17,689 nucleotides of DNA from an uncultured Eggerthella sp. (lineage in GTDB: Bacteria; Actinomycetota; Coriobacteriia; Coriobacteriales; Eggerthellaceae), in contig CABQIW010000038.1 of NCBI GenBank assembly GCA_902464295.1, positions 1 through 17,689 on the forward strand. The letters run 5' to 3'. The notes under the pieces are model-generated. The model was given only the letters and a program-made list of their open reading frames with translations. It did not search any database and was not told where the DNA came from. Of the stretch, positions 1-5,918 are shown in pieces. The position numbers and the translations under genes were made by a program. Positions within the stretch are counted from its first letter, which is position 1. Every line of letters begins with the position of its first letter.

Positions 1-25
1 CCACTCGTGAGTCGCGCAAGGCAGT

Positions 26-54
26 ATTATCCTCGCGGGTAGGGGGTGCGTCAA
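26..54 (-). promoter_or_regulatory. Strong sigma-70-type promoter reading out of the window
   Basis: On the minus strand there is TTGACG (49-54), a 17-bp spacer and GATAAT (26-31). This matches the housekeeping consensus TTGACA-17-TATAAT at five of six bases in each hexamer. Transcription would start near position 18-20 and leave through the left edge, so the gene served is not visible. The -35 is preceded by AATTACCCC, almost the same context as the rplJ promoter at 5861-5889. The spacer is very GC-rich. Its strength suggests a highly expressed gene or stable RNA; that is inference. Confidence 0.65.
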
Positions 55-237
55 GGGGTAATTTTAGAAATCTGGATGCATCTTCACAAGATGTTCACAT
101 ATTGTCGATTTCATATATAAATCAGGCTTCAAATCGACCAGAATTCACGGCTACGAGAGCATCTCTCGACCGAGAATCACACCTTCGCGCAAGGAAATCT
201 TCGTTGATACGCATGTTCCTATCAAATAAAAAATTAT

Positions 238-330
238 GCTTACGAACCTTTGATACTGGTAAGCGGTAGTACTGAGTGCTTCTTTAGCAACAGCCTTGGT
301 CTTCATGACTTCAGCGTAACGCTTGAGCAT
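238..330 (-). pseudogene. Possible remnant of a coding region
   Basis: Read from the ATG at 328-330, the minus strand encodes a stretch beginning MLKRYAEVMKTKAVAKEAL, with codons typical of this genome (CGT, GCT, AAG, ACC, GAA). After about 30 residues both composition and codon use change to AT-rich sequence. The YAEVMKTKAVAKEAL part is loosely like the periplasmic region of Wzz/YveK chain-length determinants (patterns such as YVEVMKSxxVxxExL), which is a memory-based resemblance only. No ribosome-binding site or full-length domain is present, so it is either a decayed fragment or chance. Confidence 0.2.
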
Positions 331-425
331 CCGAAAGCACGAACAATAATAAAGATACAAACGCCATGAATAGAAAGAGCAGAAATAACCCGAAAGATTG
401 AATACTTCGTTTTACCCCAGGACGA

Positions 426-431
426 TATAAT
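426..431 (+). promoter_or_regulatory. Probable -10 box of the flavoenzyme gene
   Basis: A perfect TATAAT lies 37 bases before the start codon at 469, where a -10 element would give a short leader. No good -35 is found at 16-18 bp; the nearest TTGAAT (398-403) is 22 bp away, which is too far. The promoter may be weak or activator-dependent. Confidence 0.4.
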
Positions 432-468
432 CAGAAGATGAATTTAATGCCTCAATGAAGGAGCTTGT

Positions 469-1407
469 ATGAAAACAGAACTTTGCGATGTACTCGGAAT
501 CGAATACCCCATCATCCAGGGTGCGATGGCGCATATCTCCGATGGCAAATTCGCTGCAACCGTGAGTGAAGCGGGCGGACTCGGCGTGATCGCCTCGACG
601 CTTCATGATGGCCAATGGGTCAAAGAGCAAGTCGAGATCGCACGTTCTATCACCGACAAGCCCTTCGCGGTGAACCTGATCATGGAAAGCGACATCGTTG
701 AAGAATGTGCGCGCATGTGCGTTGAGCTCAAGGTGCCGATCTGCACGATCAGCGCAGGCAACCCCGAGAAGATCGTTCCGATCCTCGTAGAAGGCGGCAT
801 CAAGGTCATCTGCCTCATCCCCCACGCCCGCGCAGCGAAGAAGATGCAGGATCTCGGCGCGACCGCTGTTGTTGCCGAAGGAATGGAAGGCGGCGGACAC
901 ATCGGCAAGATGTGCACGTTCCCTATGGTGCGCCAGGTTGCCGAAGCGGTGGACATCCCCGTTATCGCGGCGGGTGGCATAGCCGATGGCAAGGGCTTCA
1001 TGGCAGCGCTCATGCTCGGAGCGGTCGGTGTTCAGATGGGCACCGCATTCCTCGTAGCAGAAGAATGCCCCATCAGCGATGTTTACAAGCAGATCGTCAT
1101 CGATGCGAGCGATAGCGATACGGTGCTCACCGGTGAATACGGCAAGAAGCAGGTGCGCTGCATCAAGAGCCCCTGGACTGAAGAATACTGGAAGCTGCAT
1201 GACTCAGGCGCATCGAGCGAAGAGCTCGATCAGTTCTGCCGTGGAACCGTTGCAGCTGCACGCGATGGCATCATCGAGCGCGGTGCATTTTCCGCTGGCA
1301 TGATCTCAGGACTCATTACCGAGATGAAGCCTGCGGCAAAGATCATCACCGACATCATGGAAGAAGCCGATCAGGCCTACGCTGATTTCAAGAAGATCTA
1401 CGGCTAA
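469..1407 (+). CDS. FabK-like enoyl-ACP reductase II / nitronate monooxygenase family flavoprotein
   Basis: A 312-residue FMN-dependent TIM-barrel protein of the 2-nitropropane dioxygenase superfamily. It resembles FabK over its full length. The N-terminal IEYPIIQGAMAHISDGKFAA (11-30) is the FMN-loop signature, and EGMEGGGHIG has its histidine at residue 144, the position of the catalytic His of pneumococcal FabK. The glycine-rich phosphate-binding segment IAAGGIADGKGF follows at about 165-176. FabK reduces trans-2-enoyl-ACP with NAD(P)H in the last step of fatty-acid elongation in bacteria without FabI. AAGGAG five bases before ATG 469 supports the start. The gene stands alone with its own terminator and no fab genes nearby, so a nitronate- or other ene-oxidising role cannot be excluded. 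The family is certain; FabK is the better of the two names, not a proven one. Confidence 0.82.
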   Translation: MKTELCDVLGIEYPIIQGAMAHISDGKFAATVSEAGGLGVIASTLHDGQWVKEQVEIARSITDKPFAVNLIMESDIVEECARMCVELKVPICTISAGNPEKIVPILVEGGIKVICLIPHARAAKKMQDLGATAVVAEGMEGGGHIGKMCTFPMVRQVAEAVDIPVIAAGGIADGKGFMAALMLGAVGVQMGTAFLVAEECPISDVYKQIVIDASDSDTVLTGEYGKKQVRCIKSPWTEEYWKLHDSGASSEELDQFCRGTVAAARDGIIERGAFSAGMISGLITEMKPAAKIITDIMEEADQAYADFKKIYG

Positions 1408-1434
1408 ATAAGCGCGCTTGATCGAAGCATGCAA

Positions 1435-1467
1435 GAAAGGCTGGCATATGCTGGCCTTTCGTTTTTT
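1435..1467 (+). terminator. Intrinsic terminator of the flavoenzyme gene
   Basis: An 11-bp stem with two G-U pairs (GAAAGGCTGGC at 1435-1445 with GCTGGCCTTTC at 1450-1460) and an ATAT loop is followed by GTTTTTT. It lies 28 bases after the stop codon and ends the single-gene unit. Confidence 0.9.
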
Positions 1468-1506
1468 ATCGTAGACCTGTCACAATATCGTAGACCTGTC
1501 ACAATA
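1467..1506 (+). repeat. Perfect 19-bp tandem direct repeat
   Basis: ATCGTAGACCTGTCACAAT occurs twice back to back at 1468-1486 and 1487-1505; the period-19 match runs from 1467 to 1506. It lies between the upstream terminator's T-tract and the carbonic anhydrase start at 1536. Two identical copies in a promoter region could be paired operator sites or a duplicated promoter element, or simply a replication-slippage duplication. I cannot fit a clean -35/-10 pair inside it. Confidence 0.9.
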
Positions 1507-1535
1507 GAGCCACGCAACTATTAAAAGGAGCAGCT

Positions 1536-2111
1536 ATGAACACCATTGAAGAAGTCCTCGCTTTCAACAAGACCTTCGTTGAAGAGAAGCGCTACGAACA
1601 GTTCGAGACCGACAAATATCCTGAGAAGAAGCTTGCAGTATTGAGCTGCATGGATACGCGCTTGACCGAACTGCTTCCCGCAGCACTCGGTCTTAAGAAT
1701 GGTGATGCCAAGATCATCAAGAATGCGGGTGGCGTGATCGCGCACCCCTTCGGAAGCGTGATTCGTTCCCTGCTCGTCGCGATCTTCGAGCTTGGCGTGG
1801 AGAACATCATGGTGGTTGGCCATAGCAATTGCGGAGCGCAGCACATGAATGCCAAAGAGATGATCTCTCATATGCTCGATGCAGGCGTTCCGCGCGATCA
1901 TATCGAACTGATGCACTATTGCGGCATCGATTTCGAGAATTGGCTCGCCGGATTCGGCGATGGCGAAGAGAGCGTACGCGAGACCGTACACCTGATCGAG
2001 CACCATCCGCTCATTCCTTCTTCAGTATGCGTGCGCGGCTTCATCATCGATTCGACCACAGGCAAGCTCACCGAGGTTGATTGCACCGTACACGAGGGAG
2101 ATATCTGGTAG
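1536..2111 (+). CDS. Beta-class carbonic anhydrase
   Basis: A 191-residue cytoplasmic enzyme that interconverts CO2 and bicarbonate. The zinc site is complete: Cys38-Met-Asp40-Thr-Arg42 (zinc ligand plus the Asp/Arg catalytic dyad), then His96 and Cys99 in VVGHSNCG. The SCMDTR / KNAGG / GHSNCG pattern fits the short bacterial group that includes Bacillus YvdA-like and mycobacterial Rv1284-like enzymes. Asn98 stands where many family members have Asp (GHTDCG). AAGGAG sits six bases before ATG 1536. The gene is monocistronic: a terminator precedes it at 1435-1467 and another follows at 2152-2187. Its upstream region carries the 19-bp tandem repeat. A likely role is supplying bicarbonate for carboxylations under low CO2, but nothing nearby shows this. 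Confidence 0.93.
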   Translation: MNTIEEVLAFNKTFVEEKRYEQFETDKYPEKKLAVLSCMDTRLTELLPAALGLKNGDAKIIKNAGGVIAHPFGSVIRSLLVAIFELGVENIMVVGHSNCGAQHMNAKEMISHMLDAGVPRDHIELMHYCGIDFENWLAGFGDGEESVRETVHLIEHHPLIPSSVCVRGFIIDSTTGKLTEVDCTVHEGDIW

Positions 2112-2151
2112 TTCGTCTTCCCTTCTGCTCTTCTTCAATCTGCTCTTATTT

Positions 2152-2187
2152 GAGTCTGCGCTCCTTATCCAGCGCGGGCTCTTTTTT
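2152..2187 (+). terminator. Intrinsic terminator of the carbonic anhydrase gene
   Basis: GAGTCTGCGCT (2152-2162) pairs with AGCGCGGGCTC (2171-2181) over 11 bp with two G-U pairs and an 8-base loop, followed by six T at 2182-2187. The 191 bases from here to the next start codon hold no promoter I can assign with confidence. Confidence 0.85.
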
Positions 2188-2378
2188 CTTCAGGAAATGC
2201 GCTCGTATTTTGCTTGGCTGCCGCTTGCAGATGAGAGCACTCGCGAATGGAATATTTCGCATGGGGAAATGCTCATTTAGGGTAAAGTACAACTGATAAA
2301 TCCATTGGAAATCTGTGCGTGATCGTACGCTTTTCAGGCGTGCTCTTAGCGCATGACAAAACAGGCGGAATACACCTC

Positions 2379-3659
2379 ATGACTACAGCTCAGATCATCT
2401 CCATCGTTATCTTCGTCGTGGTGATGGCGCTCATCGTTTCAGAGAAGATCCATCGCACCACGGCTGCACTTTGTGGCGCGGTCGCGCTCATCCTCGTTGG
2501 TATCCTCGACTTCGATACCAGTGTCGAGCATATCGACTTCAATACCCTTGGCGTTCTGGTGGGCATGATGCTCTTCGTGGGCGTGGTCAAAGGATCGGGC
2601 ATCTTCGAGTACCTAGCGATAAAATCGGCGAAGCTCGTACGGGGTAATCCGTGGCTCATCATGCTCGTCTTCTCCATCATCACAGCTCTGCTCTCAGCGC
2701 TGCTCGATAACGTGACCACGATCCTGTTGATCGGTCCAGTCACCTACACCGTTTGTAAACTTTTGCTCGACATCAATCCGATCCCGTTCTTCATCACCGA
2801 GATCCTTGCCTCGAATATCGGTGGTACCGCAACGCTCATCGGCGATCCGCCGAACATCATGATCGGATCGGCAGCAAACCTTTCATTCTTCGATTTCATC
2901 ATCTACGACGCGCCCTGCGTTCTGCTCATCATGGCAGCGGTGCTCACGATCTTCTACTTCATGTATGGGCGTAAGCTTGGCGTGAGCGACGATAAGCGTG
3001 AAGCAGTCATGCACTTGGTCGAAGCAGATGCGATCCATGACCGTGCGCTCTTCCACAAGAGCGTGATCATGATCGTGCTCGTGGCTGCAGCGTTCGTGAC
3101 GCACGGATTCTTCCATATCGAGCCAAGCGTTATCGCGCTGGCTGCTGCGGGCATCATGCTCGTGATCAGCGGTGCAGACATGGAGAAGACCATCCGCGAA
3201 GTCGAATGGACCACGATCGGCTTCTTCGCTGGACTGTTCGTTGTCGTTGGCGGCATGGCAGAAACGGGCGTCATTCAGATGATGGCTGAAGGAATGATGG
3301 AACTGACGGGTGGCGACTTGCTGCTCACGCTCGTCATCCTCGTTTGGGCGAGCGCGATCATCTCCTCCATCTTGGACAACATCCCGCTGGTAGCAACGCT
3401 CATTCCCATCATCACCACGATGGGTGCTTCAGGTATTGATGTTGCTCCTTTGTGGTGGGCTATTTCACTGGGTGCCTGCCTGGGCGGCTGCGGCACGCTC
3501 ATCGGCGCGTCTGCCAACGTTGTCATGGCCTCGATCTCGGAACGCCACGGCTTTCCCCTTTCCTTCATGGAATACACGAAGGTCGGTTTCCCTATCATGA
3601 TCGTCTGTACCGCTATCGCCTGCGTGTACCTGATCGTACGTTTCGTTGTTTTGGTATAA
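2379..3659 (+). CDS. ArsB/NhaD (P-protein-like) family ion transporter
   Basis: A polytopic inner-membrane carrier of about 426 residues from the ion transporter (IT) superfamily, with roughly ten or more hydrophobic segments. The two halves show the inverted-repeat hallmarks of the family. The first half has LLDNVTTILLIGP followed by NIGGTATLIGDPPN; the second has ILDNIPLVATLIP followed by GGCGTLIGASANVV. These are the helix-breaking substrate and cation sites of ArsB, NhaD and the human P protein. The substrate cannot be read from sequence: arsenite, Na+/H+ exchange or an organic anion are all possible, and there is no ars gene nearby. I chose ATG 2379 over an upstream in-frame ATG at 2319 because AGGCGG lies ten bases before it and the protein then starts directly with a membrane helix. 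The next gene starts 20 bases after its stop, so the two are probably co-transcribed. Confidence 0.88.
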   Translation: MTTAQIISIVIFVVVMALIVSEKIHRTTAALCGAVALILVGILDFDTSVEHIDFNTLGVLVGMMLFVGVVKGSGIFEYLAIKSAKLVRGNPWLIMLVFSIITALLSALLDNVTTILLIGPVTYTVCKLLLDINPIPFFITEILASNIGGTATLIGDPPNIMIGSAANLSFFDFIIYDAPCVLLIMAAVLTIFYFMYGRKLGVSDDKREAVMHLVEADAIHDRALFHKSVIMIVLVAAAFVTHGFFHIEPSVIALAAAGIMLVISGADMEKTIREVEWTTIGFFAGLFVVVGGMAETGVIQMMAEGMMELTGGDLLLTLVILVWASAIISSILDNIPLVATLIPIITTMGASGIDVAPLWWAISLGACLGGCGTLIGASANVVMASISERHGFPLSFMEYTKVGFPIMIVCTAIACVYLIVRFVVLV

Positions 3660-3679
3660 CGTGAATCGAAAGGGCTACT

Positions 3680-4495
3680 ATGAAGCTCGGTTTCATCGGT
3701 GCGGGTAAAGTTGGCACCACGCTCGCCAAGTATCTTGCCCCTCATCATACGATCATCGGTTTTGCCAGTCGCTCATACAAGAGCGCTGAAGAAGCTGCTC
3801 GATTCACCGCATCGCGCGCATTCGAACGCTTTGAAGATCTTGTCCCCCTCTGTGACACCGTGTTCATCACGGTTCCCGACGGGCAGATCGAGCTGGTTTG
3901 GAACGAGATCCTTGCAAGTGACGTCGACCTGCAAGACAAAAATATCGCTCATTGTAGCGGCGCACTTTCTTCTGAGGTTTTCACGGGGCGTGAAGAGCGT
4001 GGAGCGTTCGGCTATTCGATTCACCCGCTTTTCGCTGTGCCTTCTAAGACCGAAACCTATCAAGAGCTCCATAAGGCATTCTTCGCGGTCGAAGGCGATG
4101 CAGAGCATCTTTCAGAAATGGTCGCTCTCATCGCTGATGAGGGCAACGTGGTTCAAGTGATCGATGCAGCAGAGAAGGTGCGCTATCACGCCGCCGCGGT
4201 TCTAGCGTCAAATCAGGTGATCGCGCTCTATCAACGCGCCTGCGATGAGCTCGTTCGCTGCGGATTCAGCGCCGAGAATGCCGAGAAAGCTCTCGCTCCC
4301 CTCTTCCTAGGGAACGCTGAACATGTGGCGCACGACGGCGTTATAGCGTCTCTTACCGGCCCTGCAGAGCGTGGCGATACGGCGACCATCCAAAAGCACC
4401 TTGATTGCCTTAGCGGCTCTACGCGCGAAGTCTATGCACTCTTGAACGATACCCTGCTCGAGATCGCCGCTCGCAAGCACGGATCGAACAACTAG
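3680..4495 (+). CDS. Rossmann-fold / DUF2520 domain protein
   Basis: A 271-residue soluble protein. The N-terminal MKLGFIGAGKVGTTLA (1-16) is a dinucleotide-binding GxGxxG Rossmann motif. The motifs that follow mark this family: HCSGALSSEVF, SIHPLFAV, KVRYHAAAVLASN, and LTGPAERGD near the C-terminus. The fold is like 6-phosphogluconate dehydrogenase or ketopantoate reductase. The reaction is not established; in other bacteria the gene often lies beside pantothenate genes (panB/panC/panD), suggesting a reductase role there, but none are seen here. It begins 20 bases after the transporter stop with GAAAGGG as ribosome-binding site, so a shared transcript is likely. Only a weak T-run follows the terminator hairpin at 4575-4600 in this direction. 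Confidence 0.85.
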   Translation: MKLGFIGAGKVGTTLAKYLAPHHTIIGFASRSYKSAEEAARFTASRAFERFEDLVPLCDTVFITVPDGQIELVWNEILASDVDLQDKNIAHCSGALSSEVFTGREERGAFGYSIHPLFAVPSKTETYQELHKAFFAVEGDAEHLSEMVALIADEGNVVQVIDAAEKVRYHAAAVLASNQVIALYQRACDELVRCGFSAENAEKALAPLFLGNAEHVAHDGVIASLTGPAERGDTATIQKHLDCLSGSTREVYALLNDTLLEIAARKHGSNN

Positions 4496-4536
4496 TTTTC
4501 AACATCAAACATCATTATTCATCTCTTTTGCAGGTA

Positions 4537-4566
4537 TCGGCGAAGGTTTCCCCAGCACTTCGCCGA
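4537..4566. other. Inverted repeat between converging transcripts
   Basis: TCGGCGAAG (4537-4545) and CTTCGCCGA (4558-4566) form a 9-bp perfect stem with a 12-base loop, just left of the terminator hairpin. No T-tract follows on either strand, so alone it is not a classic terminator. It may act as a back-up or 3'-end protecting hairpin. Confidence 0.6.
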
Positions 4567-4569
4567 CAC

Positions 4570-4603
4570 AAAAAAGGGCTCGACTAATCAGTCGAGCCCT
4601 TTC
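4570..4603 (-). terminator. Intrinsic terminator of the rplJ-rplL transcript
   Basis: An 11-bp perfect stem (AGGGCTCGACT at 4575-4585, AGTCGAGCCCT at 4590-4600) with an AATC loop. Read on the minus strand it is followed by a run of T, and it lies 30 bases after the rplL stop. On the plus strand it is followed only by TTCT, so it would stop the rightward DUF2520 transcript less well. It shows that rplL is the last gene of its operon. Confidence 0.9.
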
Positions 4604-4629
4604 TGAAAGACCAATTGAAGTTTTTGAAT

Positions 4630-5013
4630 TTACTTCAAGGTTACAGCAGCACCAGCTTCCTCGAGCTGAGACTTCATTTCCTCTGCCTTGTCCTTTGCAA
4701 CGCCTTCCTGGACAGGAGAAGGTGCGCCCTCGACGAGCTCCTTAGCCTCTTTCAGGCCAAGACCGGTGATGTCGCGGACAGCCTTGATAACAGCGATCTT
4801 GTTGTCGCCGAAGCCTTCGAGGATAACGTCGAATTCAGACTTCTCGTCTGCAGCACCTGCATCGCCAGCAGGAGCGCCAGCAGCGCCTGCAACCATAACA
4901 GGAGCAGCAGCAGAAACACCGAAGACCTCTTCGAGTTCCTTAACAAGCTCAGAAAGCTCGAGCGCCGGCATTTCCTTCAATGCTTCAACAATTTCTTCGC
5001 GAGTTACAGCCAT
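4630..5013 (-). CDS. rplL: 50S ribosomal protein L7/L12
   Basis: A 127-residue stalk protein of the large ribosomal subunit; dimers bind the C-terminal helix of L10 and recruit translational GTPases. The N-terminal dimerisation domain (about 1-35) is followed by an Ala/Gly-rich hinge (about 36-55, VAGAAGAPAGDAGA). The globular C-terminal domain carries the conserved KIAVIKAVRDITGLGLKEAK factor-binding helices. AAGGAG seven bases before the ATG supports the start. It lies 100 bases downstream of rplJ, with a hairpin in the gap. A terminator and a convergent gene follow directly, so the usual downstream rpoB is absent. Confidence 0.98.
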   Translation of the reverse strand: MAVTREEIVEALKEMPALELSELVKELEEVFGVSAAAPVMVAGAAGAPAGDAGAADEKSEFDVILEGFGDNKIAVIKAVRDITGLGLKEAKELVEGAPSPVQEGVAKDKAEEMKSQLEEAGAAVTLK

Positions 5014-5080
5014 GATATGACTCCTTTTTAATCGTTATGCCTTACGTGGCATACTTATCATTTCTTTTGGCAACATCTAT

Positions 5081-5111
5081 GCTGCCTGTTCAAGCCCTAG
5101 GGCTAGGCAGC
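5081..5111 (-). other. Hairpin in the rplJ-rplL spacer
   Basis: GCTGCCT (5081-5087) and AGGCAGC (5105-5111) can pair. The loop contains the self-complementary AGCCCTAGGGCT. The structure sits within three bases of the rplJ stop and has no T-tract, so it is not a terminator. It may be an RNA processing or stability element that tunes the excess of L7/L12 over L10. Confidence 0.5.
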
Positions 5112-5113
5112 GC

Positions 5114-5635
5114 TTAGGCTGCATTCTTCTGGTCGGCGATAGCACCGATGGTGCGAGCGACCTGCTCGAGCGGTGCGTTGAGCACGCGCACGATCTGCGA
5201 CATGGGGTTCTGGAGCGAACCGAGAAGCTTCGCGATGAGTTCTTCGCGCGAAGGAAGAGCTGCGATCTTCTTGACTGCCTCTGCATCAACGAACTTGCCG
5301 TCCATGATGCCACCCTTGATGACGAGCGTTTCGTTGTCCTTCGAGAAATCGCGAAGAGCTTTCGCTGAAGCGACTGGATCTCCGTCAGCGAAGACGAATG
5401 CTGAAGGGCCGGAAAGAATCTCGTCCATGTCTGCCATATCCAGTTCCTTGAGTGCGATATGCATGAGCGTGTTCTTGTACACCTTCATGACCGCACCAGC
5501 TTCACGGATATTGCGACGAAGCTCCTGTGCTTCCTTAACGGTAAGGCCACGATAATCGACGACCCAGACCGCCTGAACATCAGCAAGATCCTCTTTGATC
5601 TGTGCAAGAGCATCGACATTCTTTGTGCTTGGCAT
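5114..5635 (-). CDS. rplJ: 50S ribosomal protein L10
   Basis: A 173-residue protein that anchors the L7/L12 stalk to 23S rRNA at the base of the GTPase-associated centre. The N-terminal RNA-binding domain contains VVDYRGLTVKEAQELRRNIR and VYKNTLMHIAL, both typical of L10. The C-terminal helix (about residues 130-173), which binds L12 dimers, is present. A near-perfect AAGGAGGTG lies eight bases before ATG 5635. The gene has its own promoter and an L10 leader RNA upstream, so expression is most likely feedback-controlled by the L10-L12 complex. It is separated from rplA by about 9.6 kb of unrelated genes. Confidence 0.98.
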   Translation of the reverse strand: MPSTKNVDALAQIKEDLADVQAVWVVDYRGLTVKEAQELRRNIREAGAVMKVYKNTLMHIALKELDMADMDEILSGPSAFVFADGDPVASAKALRDFSKDNETLVIKGGIMDGKFVDAEAVKKIAALPSREELIAKLLGSLQNPMSQIVRVLNAPLEQVARTIGAIADQKNAA

Positions 5636-5696
5636 TTACGTTACACCTCCTTCTCTTCAAAACTCGGGTTCCGCCCCAGTTGAGTGGATCGAATTC

Positions 5697-5736
5697 TGAA
5701 AAGAAACGACCCCTGCGCCAATGACAGCAGGGGTCG
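5697..5736 (-). terminator. Attenuator terminator in the rplJ leader
   Basis: On the minus strand CGACCCCTGC and GCAGGGGTCG form a perfect 10-bp stem (5727-5736 with 5707-5716) around a 10-base loop, followed by TTTCTTTT. It lies about 60 bases before the rplJ start. The 5' arm overlaps CCTGCTGTC (5723-5731), which is perfectly complementary to an upstream leader segment, so this hairpin competes with a longer-range pairing. Confidence 0.85.
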
Positions 5737-5854
5737 ACAAAGCCATGAATGTGAGCTTCTCTTAACCACCTCGGCGGGCTGCGCAAGCGCAATTAAACGT
5801 ACGTACCTGCTGTCTTGGGTAGCGGAACAGTTATTCCGTATGCTTTAAGAAAGC
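5697..5854 (-). ncRNA. Ribosomal protein L10 leader RNA
   Basis: The roughly 155 bases between the promoter and the attenuator show the features of the L10_leader family of Gram-positive bacteria. GACAGCAGG (minus strand, 5806-5814) is followed by a TTAATT stretch. The conserved CCGCCGAGGT core (5768-5778) comes next, then CCTGCTGTC (5723-5731), which pairs over 9 bp with the first segment. In Bacillus subtilis such a leader binds the L10(L12)4 complex and controls rplJL by attenuation. Here the closing helix shares bases with the terminator stem, so the two cannot form together. That is seen directly; which state L10 favours is inference. Confidence 0.88.
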
Positions 5855-5860
5855 CTATAC

Positions 5861-5889
5861 ATTATTTCAGTGCACACATACCTCGTCAA
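5861..5889 (-). promoter_or_regulatory. Promoter of the rplJ-rplL operon
   Basis: On the minus strand TTGACG (5884-5889), a 17-bp spacer and AATAAT (5861-5866) match the housekeeping consensus at five of six bases in each box. Transcription would start near 5853, giving a leader of about 218 bases. The promoter begins only 30 bases after the stop codon of the preceding membrane-protein gene. The -35 is preceded by AATTACCC, as in the promoter at 26-54. Confidence 0.8.
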
Positions 5890-5918
5890 GGGTAATTGCT
5901 CAAGGAACACGCGAACGG

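Larger units (their letters stand above)
1..468. other. Intergenic region, no intact gene
   Basis: No convincing intact gene lies in these 468 bases. From the left it holds a leftward sigma-70-type promoter at 26-54 and AT-rich sequence from about 55 to 135. A small hairpin follows near 154-168 (CGAGAG, loop CAT, CTCTCG), then a short minus-strand stretch with coding-like codons at about 238-330, described separately. A perfect TATAAT sits at 426-431, ahead of the rightward flavoenzyme gene. The rest shows nothing I can interpret. Confidence 0.6.

Noticed and set aside
412..1200. Long minus-strand ORF of 262 codons opposite the FabK-like gene
   Set aside because: It is antisense to a gene with clear family motifs, and its protein is rich in His/Asp/Arg with no recognisable domain, which is typical of the mirror frame of biased codons.
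1467..1506. CRISPR-like array
   Set aside because: There are only two copies with no spacer between them and no cas genes; it is a simple tandem duplication.
2077..2296. Two short plus-strand ORFs between carbonic anhydrase and the transporter
   Set aside because: They run through the intrinsic terminator at 2152-2187 and have no ribosome-binding site or family similarity.
2319..2378. Upstream start for the transporter adding 20 residues
   Set aside because: There is no ribosome-binding site before 2319, and the extra residues are not membrane-like. ATG 2379 has AGGCGG at good spacing.
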